A DNA stretch of 64,000 nucleotides from Flavobacterium ajazii (GCF_010614725.1 NZ_JAAEHL010000007.1:124001-188000), one strand, 5' to 3'. Shown: positions 29,683-38,250, numbered from the stretch's first letter. A program made the numbers and translations. The notes: generated by a model not told the origin, from the sequence alone.

Positions 29683-30186
29683 TTATTTCGCTCTCCCGGC
29701 AAAAATTTCGTCCAGACCTTCCATTGCAATGGTAAAACCTTCTTTGAATCCCATTTCAATAATCATTTCCAAATCAGAGAGTTTATCATGTTTGATTACA
29801 ACATCAACAAAGGTAGAATTACCTTGTTCTGAGAAAGTCACATTCCAGTCAGAACGCGGAAAATCTTTGTTTAAATTTCCTTCGCTATCGCTAAAAGCAT
29901 CCAGATATTTAAAATTTGTTATCGGACTAATCGAAGTATAATCGGCTATTGCCCAATGCTCCTCCCCTTCTGGTCCAACCATAGCGTATAATCTTCGTCC
30001 GCCCACTTTAAATTCCATGCTTTTTGTTCTTGACTTCCATGGAGAAGGAGCCCACCATTGATCAAGTATTTCTGCCTCTGTCCATGCCGACCAAACATTC
30101 GCCAATGAGGCACTAAATTCACGTTTTACATTTACAGTATTTTCTTCTTTATTAACTGTAAAATTCATTAAAAGATTTGATTTCAT
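29683..30186 (-). CDS. SRPBCC (AHSA1/START-like) protein, copy B
   Basis: The ATG at 30186 is chosen because it gives an N-terminus (MKSNLLMNFTVNKEENTVNV) aligning with the paralog upstream; a longer frame starts 21 bp earlier and would overlap that gene. It gives a 167-residue AHSA1-type helix-grip domain with the family's NVWSAWTEAEILDQWWAPSPW, GGRRLYAMVGPEGEEHWAIADYTSI and the C-terminal helix GFKEGFTIAMEGLDEIF. Such proteins bind hydrophobic ligands. It is third in the ArsR-SRPBCC-SRPBCC operon and clearly a tandem duplicate of the gene at 30204-30707. Confidence 0.88.
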   Translation of the reverse strand: MKSNLLMNFTVNKEENTVNVKREFSASLANVWSAWTEAEILDQWWAPSPWKSRTKSMEFKVGGRRLYAMVGPEGEEHWAIADYTSISPITNFKYLDAFSDSEGNLNKDFPRSDWNVTFSEQGNSTFVDVVIKHDKLSDLEMIIEMGFKEGFTIAMEGLDEIFAGRAK

Positions 30187-30203
30187 GTTCTTATATTTTA
30201 AAT

Positions 30204-30707
30204 TCATTTAGCATTCTCTTCAAAGATTTTATCCAAACCTTTCATCGCACTTGTAAATCCTTCTTTGAATCCCATTTCAATTATTTTTTCTAATTCTTCT
30301 AAACTGTCTCGCTTAATGACAATAGCAACAATTGTGGAAGTTCCCTTCTCTGAGAAAGTGATATCCCAATACGAACTTCCGAAAGCTGAATTTGGATTCC
30401 CTTCGGCGTCACAAAAAGTAGAAGAATGCTTAAAATTTGTTTTTGGAGAAATAGACGTATAATCAAAAACAGCCCAGTTTTCTCCTCCTTCAGGACTGAT
30501 CATAGCGTATAATCTTTGACCGCCTTCTTTAAATTCCATCTTTTTTGTTTTGGATTTAAACGGAGCCGGCGCCCACCATTGATCCAAAATTTCAGGCTCT
30601 GTCCATGCAGCCCAAACGTTTGCAACCGGAGCACTGAATTCGCGGTTTATATTTACGATTTTATTTTCCTTATTTACGGAAAAATTCATTAAAAGATCAG
30701 ATTTCAT
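30204..30707 (-). CDS. SRPBCC (AHSA1/START-like) protein, copy A
   Basis: 167 residues, same length and fold as its neighbour at 29683-30186. Both share NVWAAWTEPEILDQWWAP/NVWSAWTEAEILDQWWAP and the GFKEGFT.AM.GLD.IF ending. Its start overlaps the end of the ArsR-type regulator gene by 11 bp, a strong sign of co-transcription. ArsR-plus-SRPBCC pairs are a common stress or ligand-response unit; the ligand and process are unknown. Confidence 0.9.
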   Translation of the reverse strand: MKSDLLMNFSVNKENKIVNINREFSAPVANVWAAWTEPEILDQWWAPAPFKSKTKKMEFKEGGQRLYAMISPEGGENWAVFDYTSISPKTNFKHSSTFCDAEGNPNSAFGSSYWDITFSEKGTSTIVAIVIKRDSLEELEKIIEMGFKEGFTSAMKGLDKIFEENAK

Positions 30708-31023
30708 TTTCTTTCGATTTTAAGTTCATTAATACTTGATCTAACTGACTAAAACGACTTTCCCAAATTTTCTTGAATTGTTCAAGCCAATGATCAATTT
30801 CTTTCATTTTGTCAATTTTTAACTGATAATAAATTTCACGCCCCATTTTTTTTTCTTCCAGTAAATCACATTCATTCAGAATTTTAATATGCTTTGAAAC
30901 AGCTTGTCTTGTAGTTTTAAACTGTTCTGCAATCGCATTTGGTGTTAAAGCGCTGGAGGAAACCAGTACTAAAATCGCTCTTCGCGTAGGATCGGCAATG
31001 GCCTGAAAAATATCTCGTTTCAT
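30697..31023 (-). CDS. ArsR-family winged-helix regulator
   Basis: 108 residues starting MKRDIFQAIADPTRRAIL, the standard ArsR/SmtB-type opening, then the helix-turn-helix TPNAIAEQFKTTRQAVSKHIKILNECDLL and a wing (EEKKMGREIYYQL). No CxC metal site is present, so it belongs to the non-metal subgroup found in front of SRPBCC genes. It is the first gene of the three-gene operon and probably autoregulates it. A 68-bp run of A/T-rich DNA with TTGCAAATATACGCAACTT sits just upstream, including a near-dyad (TTGC...GCAA) that could be its operator. Confidence 0.9.
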   Translation of the reverse strand: MKRDIFQAIADPTRRAILVLVSSSALTPNAIAEQFKTTRQAVSKHIKILNECDLLEEKKMGREIYYQLKIDKMKEIDHWLEQFKKIWESRFSQLDQVLMNLKSKENEI

Positions 31024-31127
31024 TTTTTAAACAAATAAGCAATCAATCAGTTGCAAATATACGCAACTTTTTGGTTGCGTAATTAAAAAATTGACATTTT
31101 TTTTAAGAATGAAATTTATTTATAAAA

Positions 31128-31158
31128 AAAAAAGACGCATAATGCGCCTTTTATAATA
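31128..31158 (-). terminator. Terminator downstream of the lipocalin-like pseudogene
   Basis: On the minus strand, AAAGGCGCATTATGCGTC forms a short GC-rich hairpin (GACGCAT/ATGCGCC on the plus strand) followed by a run of at least eight T. It is 26 bp after the pseudogene's TAA. Confidence 0.75.
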
Positions 31159-31183
31159 ATATCAATATGCAAATTCAAGATTA

Positions 31184-31549
31184 TTAATCTGCAACTTTTT
31201 TATACTCAAAAGTACCTACTTGCGGATTTGTTATCGTACGTTTAGTGCTGTCAAAATAATCTATTGTAAACACAACAGGCAATATAACCGAAATAATCGT
31301 CAGTTGCGAATTGTCACTGGACAACTCCCATTTTGCTTTATGTGATTCATCACCAATAACGCTTTCAAAATCTCCATTTCCTTTAAAAACCTAAAAAACC
31401 TGGTCTGTCTTGAATTTGTCCTGAATACTTTTTTCTTTTCCTTTTTTGGTCCACTTAACCAATTGCCATTTACCTATAAGTTCTTTAGAAGTCTATGCTG
31501 TTACTGATAACCCAATTAAAAAAACGAATACTAAAATAAATTTCTTCAT
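31184..31549 (-). pseudogene. Lipocalin-like secreted protein with two in-frame TAG codons
   Basis: A single uninterrupted frame from the ATG at 31549 to the TAA at 31184 has 121 codons but contains TAG at 31493-31495 (codon 19) and TAG at 31391-31393 (codon 53). The text is MKKFILVFVFLIGLSVTA-TAG-TSKELIGKWQLVKWTKK, then FKTDQVF-TAG-VFKGNGDFESV, then a beta-rich remainder ending TFEYKKVAD. Signal peptide and the ELIGKWQLV start are those of small lipocalin-like Bacteroidota proteins. Both stops fall where glutamine is expected (the first residue after signal cleavage, and QVFQVF), consistent with two CAG-to-TAG transitions. A terminator still follows. Other genes here end in TAG (for example at 9903-9905), so recoding is unlikely. 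Confidence 0.8.
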
Positions 31550-31671
31550 GTTTTATTTTTTTAAAGTAAAGAATAAGTTTACAAATTTTTAAAACTTTAA
31601 AAACTGCTTTTAATATTTTATTTAAAAAACTCAAAAGCTGAAAACATTTCTGTTTTCCATTTTATAACTTC

Positions 31672-32907
31672 TTAGAAAAATGAATATCCTGCTATTAAAG
31701 ATACTGTACTATATGAAGAATTCCAGTTAGAATATTCATTGACTAAACCTCTGGGAGTTAAATACCTCACCTCTATACTGTATCTGTCTTTAAGCTTACA
31801 ACCTAATCCTATTCCTAAACTCGTTCCTGATGAAATTTTCAACGAATTTATTGTTGAACCATCATTTCTGGTGAAATTAATTTTAGAATTTGAGCTAAAA
31901 TCCAAAACCAATGAAGCATTTGTAAATATCTTAAACGCATCATTTACAAAAAAATAACGTCTAACACTTATTGGTAATTCAATTGATTTATAATCTATTT
32001 TTCCAAATATCTTTCCTCCCACAAAATCTGAATTTGCTACAGATTTTTCATCTTTAAAATGTTGATAAGTAGGTTCTACAATTAGTGACCATCTGTTTTT
32101 ATTAAAAGGCATAATAAATTCAGCCTCAACACCTAATGCAAAATAATTAGACCTAAAATCGAACTCAAAATCACCTGACTCGGAGAGAGCATAATCAATA
32201 GAGGCTAAGCTGCTATTATATCTGGGTCTTATATTCAAATTAAATAAATCTCTCTTTTCTTTGCTCTCAAAATCAACAACTTCATCAGAACCATTACATT
32301 GATTATACTTTAAAAAGATTTTTTTTAAATCACTTTTTCTATAACTTAGCTTTTCGTATTCTTTTTGCCCAATAGTTTCGCATTTTAAATCTATATAAAG
32401 TTGCTCTCTGAAATAATTATTATAAGCAATAGAATAATCATCATCAACTAAATAAGGTTTGCAAACTAATTGTTTAATTTCTGAATCATTAGTTTTATAA
32501 AAAAAACGTCTTATAGTACCATCATCGAATAAAAATAACATTGCTTTTCCTTCTAATAAAACTTGCAAGAATAATGTTTCTTCATTAAAAACAGGATTCT
32601 TTTCTTTACTCATAAGCTCTATTCTTTTATCTGATCTGTCTATTTTGACAAGAGCTCTTATAAATTTATTTTGCCCATAAACTGCAAACTCTTTTACTGT
32701 TTTGGTATTAGCACTCATAATATCATGCCCAGTTGACAACTTATATTTAAACTCAACAGGAGTATTCTTCCAATCCACGTTTTCAATTAAACAATCTGTT
32801 CTTTTATCATTATCATTAATAAAATATCCTTTTTCAAAAGCTATTTGTGAATAAGAATTAAAACTAGAAATGAAGGCAAAAGTTAAAAATAAAAGTAGTT
32901 TTTTCAT
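31672..32907 (-). CDS. Secreted protein with predicted outer-membrane beta-barrel
   Basis: 411 residues. A signal peptide (MKKLLLFLTFAFISSFNSYSQ) precedes an N-terminal region (20-190) of the type 'FEKGYFINDNDKRTDCLIENVDWKNTP', which recurs in Bacteroidota proteins of unknown function. A C-terminal half (about 215-411) has alternating aromatic strands (RSNYFALGVEAEFIMPF, SLIVEPTYQHFKDEK, SIELPISVRRYFF, YSIEVRYLTPRGL) and ends in FF, as expected for a small outer-membrane barrel. No specific role is recognised and no operon partner is seen. Confidence 0.78.
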   Translation of the reverse strand: MKKLLLFLTFAFISSFNSYSQIAFEKGYFINDNDKRTDCLIENVDWKNTPVEFKYKLSTGHDIMSANTKTVKEFAVYGQNKFIRALVKIDRSDKRIELMSKEKNPVFNEETLFLQVLLEGKAMLFLFDDGTIRRFFYKTNDSEIKQLVCKPYLVDDDYSIAYNNYFREQLYIDLKCETIGQKEYEKLSYRKSDLKKIFLKYNQCNGSDEVVDFESKEKRDLFNLNIRPRYNSSLASIDYALSESGDFEFDFRSNYFALGVEAEFIMPFNKNRWSLIVEPTYQHFKDEKSVANSDFVGGKIFGKIDYKSIELPISVRRYFFVNDAFKIFTNASLVLDFSSNSKINFTRNDGSTINSLKISSGTSLGIGLGCKLKDRYSIEVRYLTPRGLVNEYSNWNSSYSTVSLIAGYSFF

Positions 32908-33130
32908 TAAAAATTAATTTAGCAATCTTTGGGTTATGTTCTTTTAAATATTTAAAAATTAATGTTTTTTTGTCGAAACTGTAAAAAGTCACTTGTTTTT
33001 TAAATATGGATGCTCAAATGTATCATAAATTTTATTCTTTTTTATATAAAAAATCCTTCTAAAAGTAACAATCAGAACTTCTTCTGCATGCAAAAAAACA
33101 AACCATTAAAAATCAATATTTTAAACAATC

Positions 33131-33158
33131 GTAGTTTTATTTACAAGACTAAAACTAC
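33131..33158 (-). terminator. Weak hairpin after the DUF1572/DinB-like gene
   Basis: Stem GTAGTTTT/AAAACTAC with a 12-bp loop, 8 bp after the stop at 33167. There is no strong T-run, so the assignment is tentative. The rest of 32908-33130 is AT-rich and shows no gene. Confidence 0.35.
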
Positions 33159-33166
33159 ATTTCCTT

Positions 33167-33637
33167 TCATCTATTTATTAATAGCTTCTTTAGTAATACA
33201 ATCTGGTCTAAATAGTAATAATTATGTTCAATCATGCATTCCATATTTCTTTTATAAGTACCGTATTTTTCATCAACAAAATCCTGATTCAGCTTTTCGT
33301 CTTGCATTTGTTCTACCAAAGAAGCAAATTCTTCAACATCAGTCCAAAATTTGTTTAGAAATGTTTCCCATTCTTGCTGAGATTGAATCAGAGGAAAGTC
33401 AAAACTAAATTTATCTTTTATATCCAGTGTTCCTTCTTTAAAAACGTTGTTTATGCCTTTTATATAATAATGAATATGCTGTGCGAGTACGGCAATTGTA
33501 TTTAAGTTTTGAACTGGTGCAACCGCAATTTTCCAATCCAGATTTTCCAATTGATCTTTATAATTGGTATTCGCAACCCAGGTTCCGTTTAAAATAACTT
33601 CCTTAAATCGATTTGCAATTTCTGATGTATTTTTCAT
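33167..33637 (-). CDS. DinB/DUF1572-like protein
   Basis: 156 residues from the second ATG (MKNTSEIANRFKEVILNG); a start two codons earlier is also possible. A helical bundle is predicted, with histidines placed as in DinB-fold metal sites (NTIAVLAQHIHYYIKGI and CMIEHNYYYLDQIVLLKKL). The family is common in Flavobacteria; its role is unknown, with stress response or thiol transfer as candidates. It is not closely similar to the DinB-like gene at 20829-21275. Confidence 0.75.
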   Translation of the reverse strand: MKNTSEIANRFKEVILNGTWVANTNYKDQLENLDWKIAVAPVQNLNTIAVLAQHIHYYIKGINNVFKEGTLDIKDKFSFDFPLIQSQQEWETFLNKFWTDVEEFASLVEQMQDEKLNQDFVDEKYGTYKRNMECMIEHNYYYLDQIVLLKKLLINR

Positions 33638-33673
33638 AATCAAAATAGTTTAAAAGTTAATTTTAAAATTACC

Positions 33674-33845
33674 TTACTCCTGCTGAATCCATTCGTATTT
33701 ACCATCCCTCAGATAAATAACCCCTCCCCCACAGCTTTCTTCCGCATGAATAAAAATTCCGTTATTTATTTTAGATCTGGAAATAGTTTTAGAGTATCTT
33801 CTCCATTTGTGTAGAAATAAAAGAATCTAAGGTATATTTTTTATC
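33674..33845 (-). pseudogene. Remnant of a small gene
   Basis: Between two genes, the minus strand keeps coding-like text in three frames. YTLDSFISTQMEKIL is followed by a stop; a second frame has DTLKLFPDLK and a stop; a third reads SKINNGIFIHAEESCGGGVI and on to KYEWIQQE with its TAA at 33674. The pieces abut in order, which suggests one short protein broken by indels. There is no start codon or recognised family. Confidence 0.45.
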
Positions 33846-33848
33846 TCA

Positions 33849-34211
33849 TTAACCTTTTTTCTTTTTCACCTGATAAACAATCTCCCAAAAAACAATGGAC
33901 AAAACAGCATTAGCGAATATTGCTGTTTTAATATCGTAAGGATCATACTGCGAAAACAGATGTAAATCTGAAATTTTTAAAGCCAGAAATAAAGCGAGAC
34001 AAGCTATCGCAATAGCAGATAATACGTTTAATAAAGGCTTCCATCTAAAAACCAAAAAAGCATAAATAATATTAAAAACAGCAAAGCCACAGCTTAAGGT
34101 TATAAAAAAATCTGTTTTTAATTTCGATTGGAGCGAAAGTAAAAAGGGCGTTAAAATGAGATATAAAAGAAATAGAACCGAATAAATTAGAATTCGAATA
34201 TGTGTTTTCAT
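33849..34211 (-). CDS. Small four-helix membrane protein
   Basis: 120 residues with four hydrophobic segments (ILIYSVLFLLYLILTPFLL, FFITLSCGFAVFNIIYAFLV, LLNVLSAIAIACLALFLAL, IFANAVLSIVFWEIVYQV) and a lysine-rich tail (KKKKG), implying an inner-membrane protein. I do not recognise the family. The neighbour upstream (34308-34757) is 97 bp away on the same strand. Confidence 0.65.
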   Translation of the reverse strand: MKTHIRILIYSVLFLLYLILTPFLLSLQSKLKTDFFITLSCGFAVFNIIYAFLVFRWKPLLNVLSAIAIACLALFLALKISDLHLFSQYDPYDIKTAIFANAVLSIVFWEIVYQVKKKKG

Positions 34212-34307
34212 TTTTTATGTTTTGTTGGTGATGATTTTTTATAACGAAAAAATATTAAAAGAGAATGCTTTCCGAATCTTACAAAATTGGAGAGCAAAGG
34301 ATTTTAT

Positions 34308-34757
34308 TTACTGCAAAATCGCATCGATCTTAGTTTCTGATTTTTCCTTAACAGGGCTGTCCGGACGAAAGCTCCAGATAATTAGAAATTTTCCTTTTAC
34401 GAGATACTCTTCAGGATGTTCATCTGATGGCTGTCCATTTTTCCCCCATAATAATCCTTGCAGGAATCGATCACCTTTAAAAACGTGATCAAATTCAAAA
34501 TACATAATAGAACCACGATCGGCATTACTTTTAAAACTTTGCATTGCCTTACTTTTTACTGTTCCAACAATGTTACTGTACGTTTCAATATCGTTATAAA
34601 AAGTACAGGCCTGAACAGAAACACAGTTATTACCGTCGCTCAAAGTATAAGATTTAGGAATTTCTTTAGCTTTTAGTTTCAGATCAGCAATTGTCTGACT
34701 GAATAAATTAGCTGTAAATAAAAGCAATACAACCGACAGAGAAATCTTAATTTTCAT
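34308..34757 (-). CDS. Secreted protein of unknown function
   Basis: 149 residues with a cleavable signal peptide (MKIKISLSVVLLLFTANLFSQ). The mature part begins TIADLKLKAKEIPKSYTLSDGNNC, has two cysteines nearby (CVSVQAC, a possible disulfide) and contains GSIMYFEFDHVFKGDRFLQGLLWG in the middle. No family is recognised. The product is probably periplasmic. Confidence 0.65.
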   Translation of the reverse strand: MKIKISLSVVLLLFTANLFSQTIADLKLKAKEIPKSYTLSDGNNCVSVQACTFYNDIETYSNIVGTVKSKAMQSFKSNADRGSIMYFEFDHVFKGDRFLQGLLWGKNGQPSDEHPEEYLVKGKFLIIWSFRPDSPVKEKSETKIDAILQ

Positions 34758-35071
34758 GAATTTTAGGTTTTAGATTTGGGATTACGACAAATACAAAACT
34801 CCGAAAACTATTGTAACGGAAATTGAATTTGCACCAAGCTAAAATAGCTTTTTTATTTGAGTTAATTGATTTCGATTTGATTTGAAAGAGTAAAAAAAAC
34901 TTACGAGATGAGTAATTACATAGCTTTACAAATGTTCTGTAAAACTTAATCTCTGCAAAGAGAGCCTTAAAAACTAATTCACTATATATCAAAACATTAA
35001 AACAAAAAACTACAAAACCAAGTAATAGTTTTTTTCGTAAATAACTCTACAACTCTTAATATTTTTGAATC

Positions 35072-35254
35072 ATGACTAATAAATATCAACAAATTAGAAG
35101 AAGACATGAATTTGAATTATTACAAAATCATGAAGAAACAGACCGAAAAAAAAATAAAGAAATAATACTTATAACCATAGGTTTAATTAGTATTTCGTTA
35201 TGTCTGCTATTTGTAATTTGGAGTTATGTATTTTCGATACATAACTTTATATAA
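35072..35254 (+). CDS. Small single-span membrane protein, paralog 1
   Basis: 60 residues: a charged N-terminal half (MTNKYQQIRRRHEFELLQNH, then EETDRKKNKE) and one membrane helix (IILITIGLISISLCLLFVIWSYVFSI). A second protein of identical length and plan is encoded at 36702-36884 (shared MTNKY, HEF, NHxETD, LLFV, SYVFSI), with the broken IS982 element in between. Upstream regions of both share AAGCTAAAATAG, so the promoter area was probably duplicated too. The function is unknown. The similarity supports both being real genes despite their size. The ~310 bp upstream of this one hold no other gene. Confidence 0.7.
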   Translation: MTNKYQQIRRRHEFELLQNHEETDRKKNKEIILITIGLISISLCLLFVIWSYVFSIHNFI

Positions 35255-35270
35255 GTTTGTTATTTTTAAT

Positions 35271-36292
35271 CCGTTGGGTGAAATTATTTGAAGTAAATTA
35301 AAATGATTAAATATTGATCAAGACACTGTAAAGCAGTATCTTGACCAATATACATGTCAAATATAGTTAAAAATTATTTTAAGGTTTTAGAAGTTATAAG
35401 TACTTTGAATTATTAATGGGTTTTTAAATCAAGGGTTGCAAAATTGGCAAGATATCTGATTTAGAGATAGCAGCACTTAGTCTGACGGCTGAATTTATGT
35501 CTATTGACAGTGAAAATTTGCTTTTTAAACAAATCAATTCCATTATGATTCCTGACTAAATTGAACGTAGTCAATTCAATAAAAGAAAAAGGAAATTGTT
35601 TTTATTTTCTGAAGAAATCAGAATTAAATTAGCAAGCCGTTTTTTGGAGTTTGAAAACTATTTCATCCTTGACAGCATGCCTTTAGAAATCTGTAAATTT
35701 TCACGTCATAATAGAATAAAAAATATGTAAAGACGAATTTGAAACGGCTCCTTCCAAAGGTTTTTGCACTTCACAAAACAGCTGGTTTTATGGATATAAG
35801 CTTCACGGAATTTGTTCTGTATCTCGAATATTTCATTCTTTAGATATTACAAAAGCAGCAGTCCACGATGTTCATTTCTAAAGAATATTAAAAGTCAAAT
35901 ATCTGATTGTGTTATCCTTAAACATAGAGACTATCTCTCAGAAAGCCTTCAATTAGATTTATTCCAATCGGTTAAGATTAAATTGGAGACCCCAAAAAGA
36001 ATCAATCAAAAAGATTCTAAACCACAGCCATATATTTTTAGAAAATCCAGAAAAAGAATTGAACTGCGAAGCACATCTCGAATTCCTTTAAAAAAACAAT
36101 AAAATTTTATGAGTAAACATTATTTTCACAACTATGCGACCAGTTTTTAATTCGAAGAAATTATGCTAAATCTTTTGAAGGATTTAAAACAAGAATTTTA
36201 GCAATGACCTTAATTCAATATATCAATAAATTCATATTTGACAGACCTATAAATAATATTAAAAATCAACTTATCTAATTTCACCCAACGGG
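35271..36292 (+). mobile_element. Degenerate IS982-family insertion sequence
   Basis: 1022 bp bounded by terminal inverted repeats CCGTTGGGTGAAATTA (35271-35286, complement at 36277-36292), exact over 16 bp. The size and the transposase text are those of IS982. No convincing target-site duplication is visible: the flanks TATTTTTAAT and GTTTTTATTT are only loosely alike. The transposase is broken in several places, so the copy is immobile. It sits between two paralogous 60-residue genes. Confidence 0.88.
35354..36279 (+). pseudogene. IS982-family transposase, multiply disrupted
   Basis: Segments in order: MSNIVKNYFKVLEVISTLNY then TAA; SDLEIAALSLTAEFMSIDSE..., broken by TAA after MIPD, then IERSQFNKRKRKLFLF... 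and EFENYFILDSMPLEICKF (DDE-type catalytic region). A frameshift in an A-run after HNRIK leads to DEFETAPSKGFCTSQNSWFY and KAAVHDVH. Another shift leads to LKNIKSQISDCVIL..., KLETPKRINQKDSKPQPYIF and RKSRKRIE. About 50-60 extra bases follow, and then FSQLCDQFLIRRNYAKSFEG runs to the TAA at 36277-36279. At least five lesions mark an old copy. Confidence 0.88.
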
Positions 36293-36701
36293 TTTTTATT
36301 TAATTATGAGTGATTGCGTAGAATCCCATTACGAATAATCAAAATTAATTTTAATGAAAATTTTGTTGATTTTTTGGGTATTAGATCTTAAATAAAAAAA
36401 TCAACAATATAGCAATGTTCTGATTGTTTATGGTTTATAATTTATATCAAATGAATTATCATTTATCATAAATAAAATAAATCATCAGTAATATTAAAAA
36501 ATAATATAATACAGTTTTAATCTGATAATTCAGCATTGAATAACCGTGAAAAAAAATATTATTTTTTTAACAAAATTTGAAATTATATCAAGCTAAAATA
36601 GTATATCAACCGCATTAAAAAATAAATTATCAAAAAATGAAAAACCAAAAAAATCATTTTTAATCTAAACAACTATACTTCAAAAACATCCCCCCATAAC
36701 T
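36293..36701. other. AT-rich interval between the IS and the second small paralog
   Basis: About 410 bp, very A+T-rich, with stops in all frames. The stretch around 36570-36602 (TTTGAAATTATATCAAGCTAAAATAG) resembles sequence ahead of paralog 1 at about 34810-34845. Nothing else was recognised. Confidence 0.5.
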
Positions 36702-36884
36702 ATGACTAACAAGTATCCCAAAATTGAAAGCGAGCATGAATTTAACTTGCAGAAAAATCATTCTGAGACAGATTATGATGTAAACAAAAAAATGAATATT
36801 ATCGCAATTAGCGCACTTATTCTTTTATTTAGTTTACTATTTGTAGTTTTGAGCTATGTGTTTTCTATACCAAAGCTCGGATAA
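36702..36884 (+). CDS. Small single-span membrane protein, paralog 2
   Basis: 60 residues with the same plan as the gene at 35072-35254: a charged N-terminal half (MTNKYPKIESEHEFNLQKNH, then SETDYDVNKK) and one helix (IIAISALILLFSLLFVVLSYVFSI). Divergence between the copies is concentrated in the middle of the soluble half, while both ends are kept. No RNA antisense or toxin partner was recognised; the length and shape would also suit a type-I-toxin-like or small stress protein, but that is only a possibility. Confidence 0.68.
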   Translation: MTNKYPKIESEHEFNLQKNHSETDYDVNKKMNIIAISALILLFSLLFVVLSYVFSIPKLG

Positions 36885-36999
36885 AGGCTATTAAAGTATT
36901 AGTATACCTCCTTACTGAAAATTATTGATTTTAACCTGGCTTTATTACTAATTTAAAATCAATAATTTACGTAATCAGATGGATTGAGTTTTTTAATAT

Positions 37000-37950
37000 T
37001 TAAAAACTCCCAATAAAATGAAATCCAACCATAGAACCTGAAATTTGAGGAATTAATTGTTTGTGCATTGTCAGTTTTTTAGGATCGTAGTTAAAAGCAC
37101 TAGATTTATTTCTTTTTGCCCTTTGTTTACGGCTGCTAATCACTATAGAGCGCCCAATTATTGTACCTACTAAGCCTCCTACCAATAAGTCTGAAACCCA
37201 ATGTTCATGGCTTTTTATATCTGAAAGAAATACTGCTGTTACAAATGTATAAGGTATCCAATAGTTGTTGTACTCCATTTGAAATACTTTTGCAACAGCA
37301 AAATACGAAGTCGCGTGAAAAGAAGGAAATGATGTACCGGTGCCTCCATGTCCAAAGTGAACATTGTCGTAATTTCCAAAATCCCAAGGATTTTTTGTAA
37401 AGGGTTCTACGACAGGTTTATCATCATTTATTTTTCTTTGTGGCCTGTTTCTTGATGACAACGTTTTTAAAACGATTTGAGTTATAACATAAGAGTAAGC
37501 TAAAGATTTAGCAGCATTAACAGCAGCAACTTGTCCTTTTTCGTTGTTAATAATTAAAGAGCCCGCATATAGCCCAATGATTGGATAAACAATATAGGAG
37601 TCGGCACCGATTACATGAGGTATTGTACTTTTAATTTCCGGTAAACTATAATCTATATTGGGTTCAATCTTATCATGCAGAAAGTCCGTAGTTTGTTTGT
37701 CAACAGCTATTAAACCAATTATTCCTGCGGTATAAAGAGCTGTTCTTTTCCAGTCACTTGATACGGTATGTCCCATGGCCGAAAAATCGCCAGGAATACT
37801 AAGAAAACTGTCTGCAAATACGGAACCTGCAACTTTAAATCGATTGTCTTTTTTAACTTTTAGACTATCATGTTTTACGTTTAGACTATCATGTTGAGAA
37901 AAGCAGTGAATTGAAAATATGCTAAAAAGGATTATAGTGTGGTATTTCAT
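37000..37950 (-). CDS. PAP2-family membrane phosphatase
   Basis: 316 residues with a signal-like N-terminus. The three PAP2 phosphatase motifs are recognisable: a KxxxxxxRP-like KTLSSRNRPQR, SFPSFHATSYF (PSxH motif with F in place of G) and SHEHWVSDLLVG (the SRxxxxxHxxxD motif, with SH replacing SR). Several membrane segments surround them. Members dephosphorylate lipid phosphates such as phosphatidic acid, undecaprenyl diphosphate or lipid A. The first 40 mature residues contain the repeat HDSLNVKHDSLKVKKD. It is monocistronic. Confidence 0.85.
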   Translation of the reverse strand: MKYHTIILFSIFSIHCFSQHDSLNVKHDSLKVKKDNRFKVAGSVFADSFLSIPGDFSAMGHTVSSDWKRTALYTAGIIGLIAVDKQTTDFLHDKIEPNIDYSLPEIKSTIPHVIGADSYIVYPIIGLYAGSLIINNEKGQVAAVNAAKSLAYSYVITQIVLKTLSSRNRPQRKINDDKPVVEPFTKNPWDFGNYDNVHFGHGGTGTSFPSFHATSYFAVAKVFQMEYNNYWIPYTFVTAVFLSDIKSHEHWVSDLLVGGLVGTIIGRSIVISSRKQRAKRNKSSAFNYDPKKLTMHKQLIPQISGSMVGFHFIGSF

Positions 37951-38185
37951 AGTAAATAATTTTAAATTTATTCAACATGTACTTCCAAAAATTTTGATCG
38001 AGACATTAAAATTCAAAAACCATAAAGTCATTTACATAAATATAAAGAAAAATATCTTACAGTTTATAGGAATTATAGTTCTTTGAAATTATAAATTAGA
38101 AGAAAGGAATATTTGAAGAAGGTAAAATACAATTGATTTAAAAACAAGTTATATCTAAAGAGTAATTCTGTATCAGAGATAGAGG

Positions 38186-38250
38186 CTGTATCCTTTTGTG
38201 AAGTAAAACGAAACAAAAAATATAGCTGAAAGGCCGACCCGAAGGGAGAT
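38186..38250 (+). repeat. Possible degenerate copy of the family-1 intergenic repeat
   Basis: TATCCTTTTGTG, a 14-bp AT-rich loop and ACAAAAAATATAGCTGAAAGGCCGAC echo the flank, stem ends and tail of the copies at 20011 and 26446 (ATCCTTTTG..., CAAAAGATACAGCGAA). The stem is imperfect and the GGGTT loop is lost, so this may be a decayed copy. The rest of 37951-38185 shows no gene. Confidence 0.4.

Noticed and set aside
31391-31495. Stop-codon reassignment (TAG read as an amino acid)
   Set aside because: Several other genes end in TAG, for example at 9903-9905 and 20085-20087, so TAG is a normal stop here.
33010-33408. 132-codon plus-strand frame
   Set aside because: It overlaps the DinB/DUF1572-like gene and reads as antisense of coding DNA.
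34747-34992. 81-codon minus-strand frame
   Set aside because: It lies in AT-rich DNA, overlaps the start of the 149-residue secreted protein gene and has no clear features.
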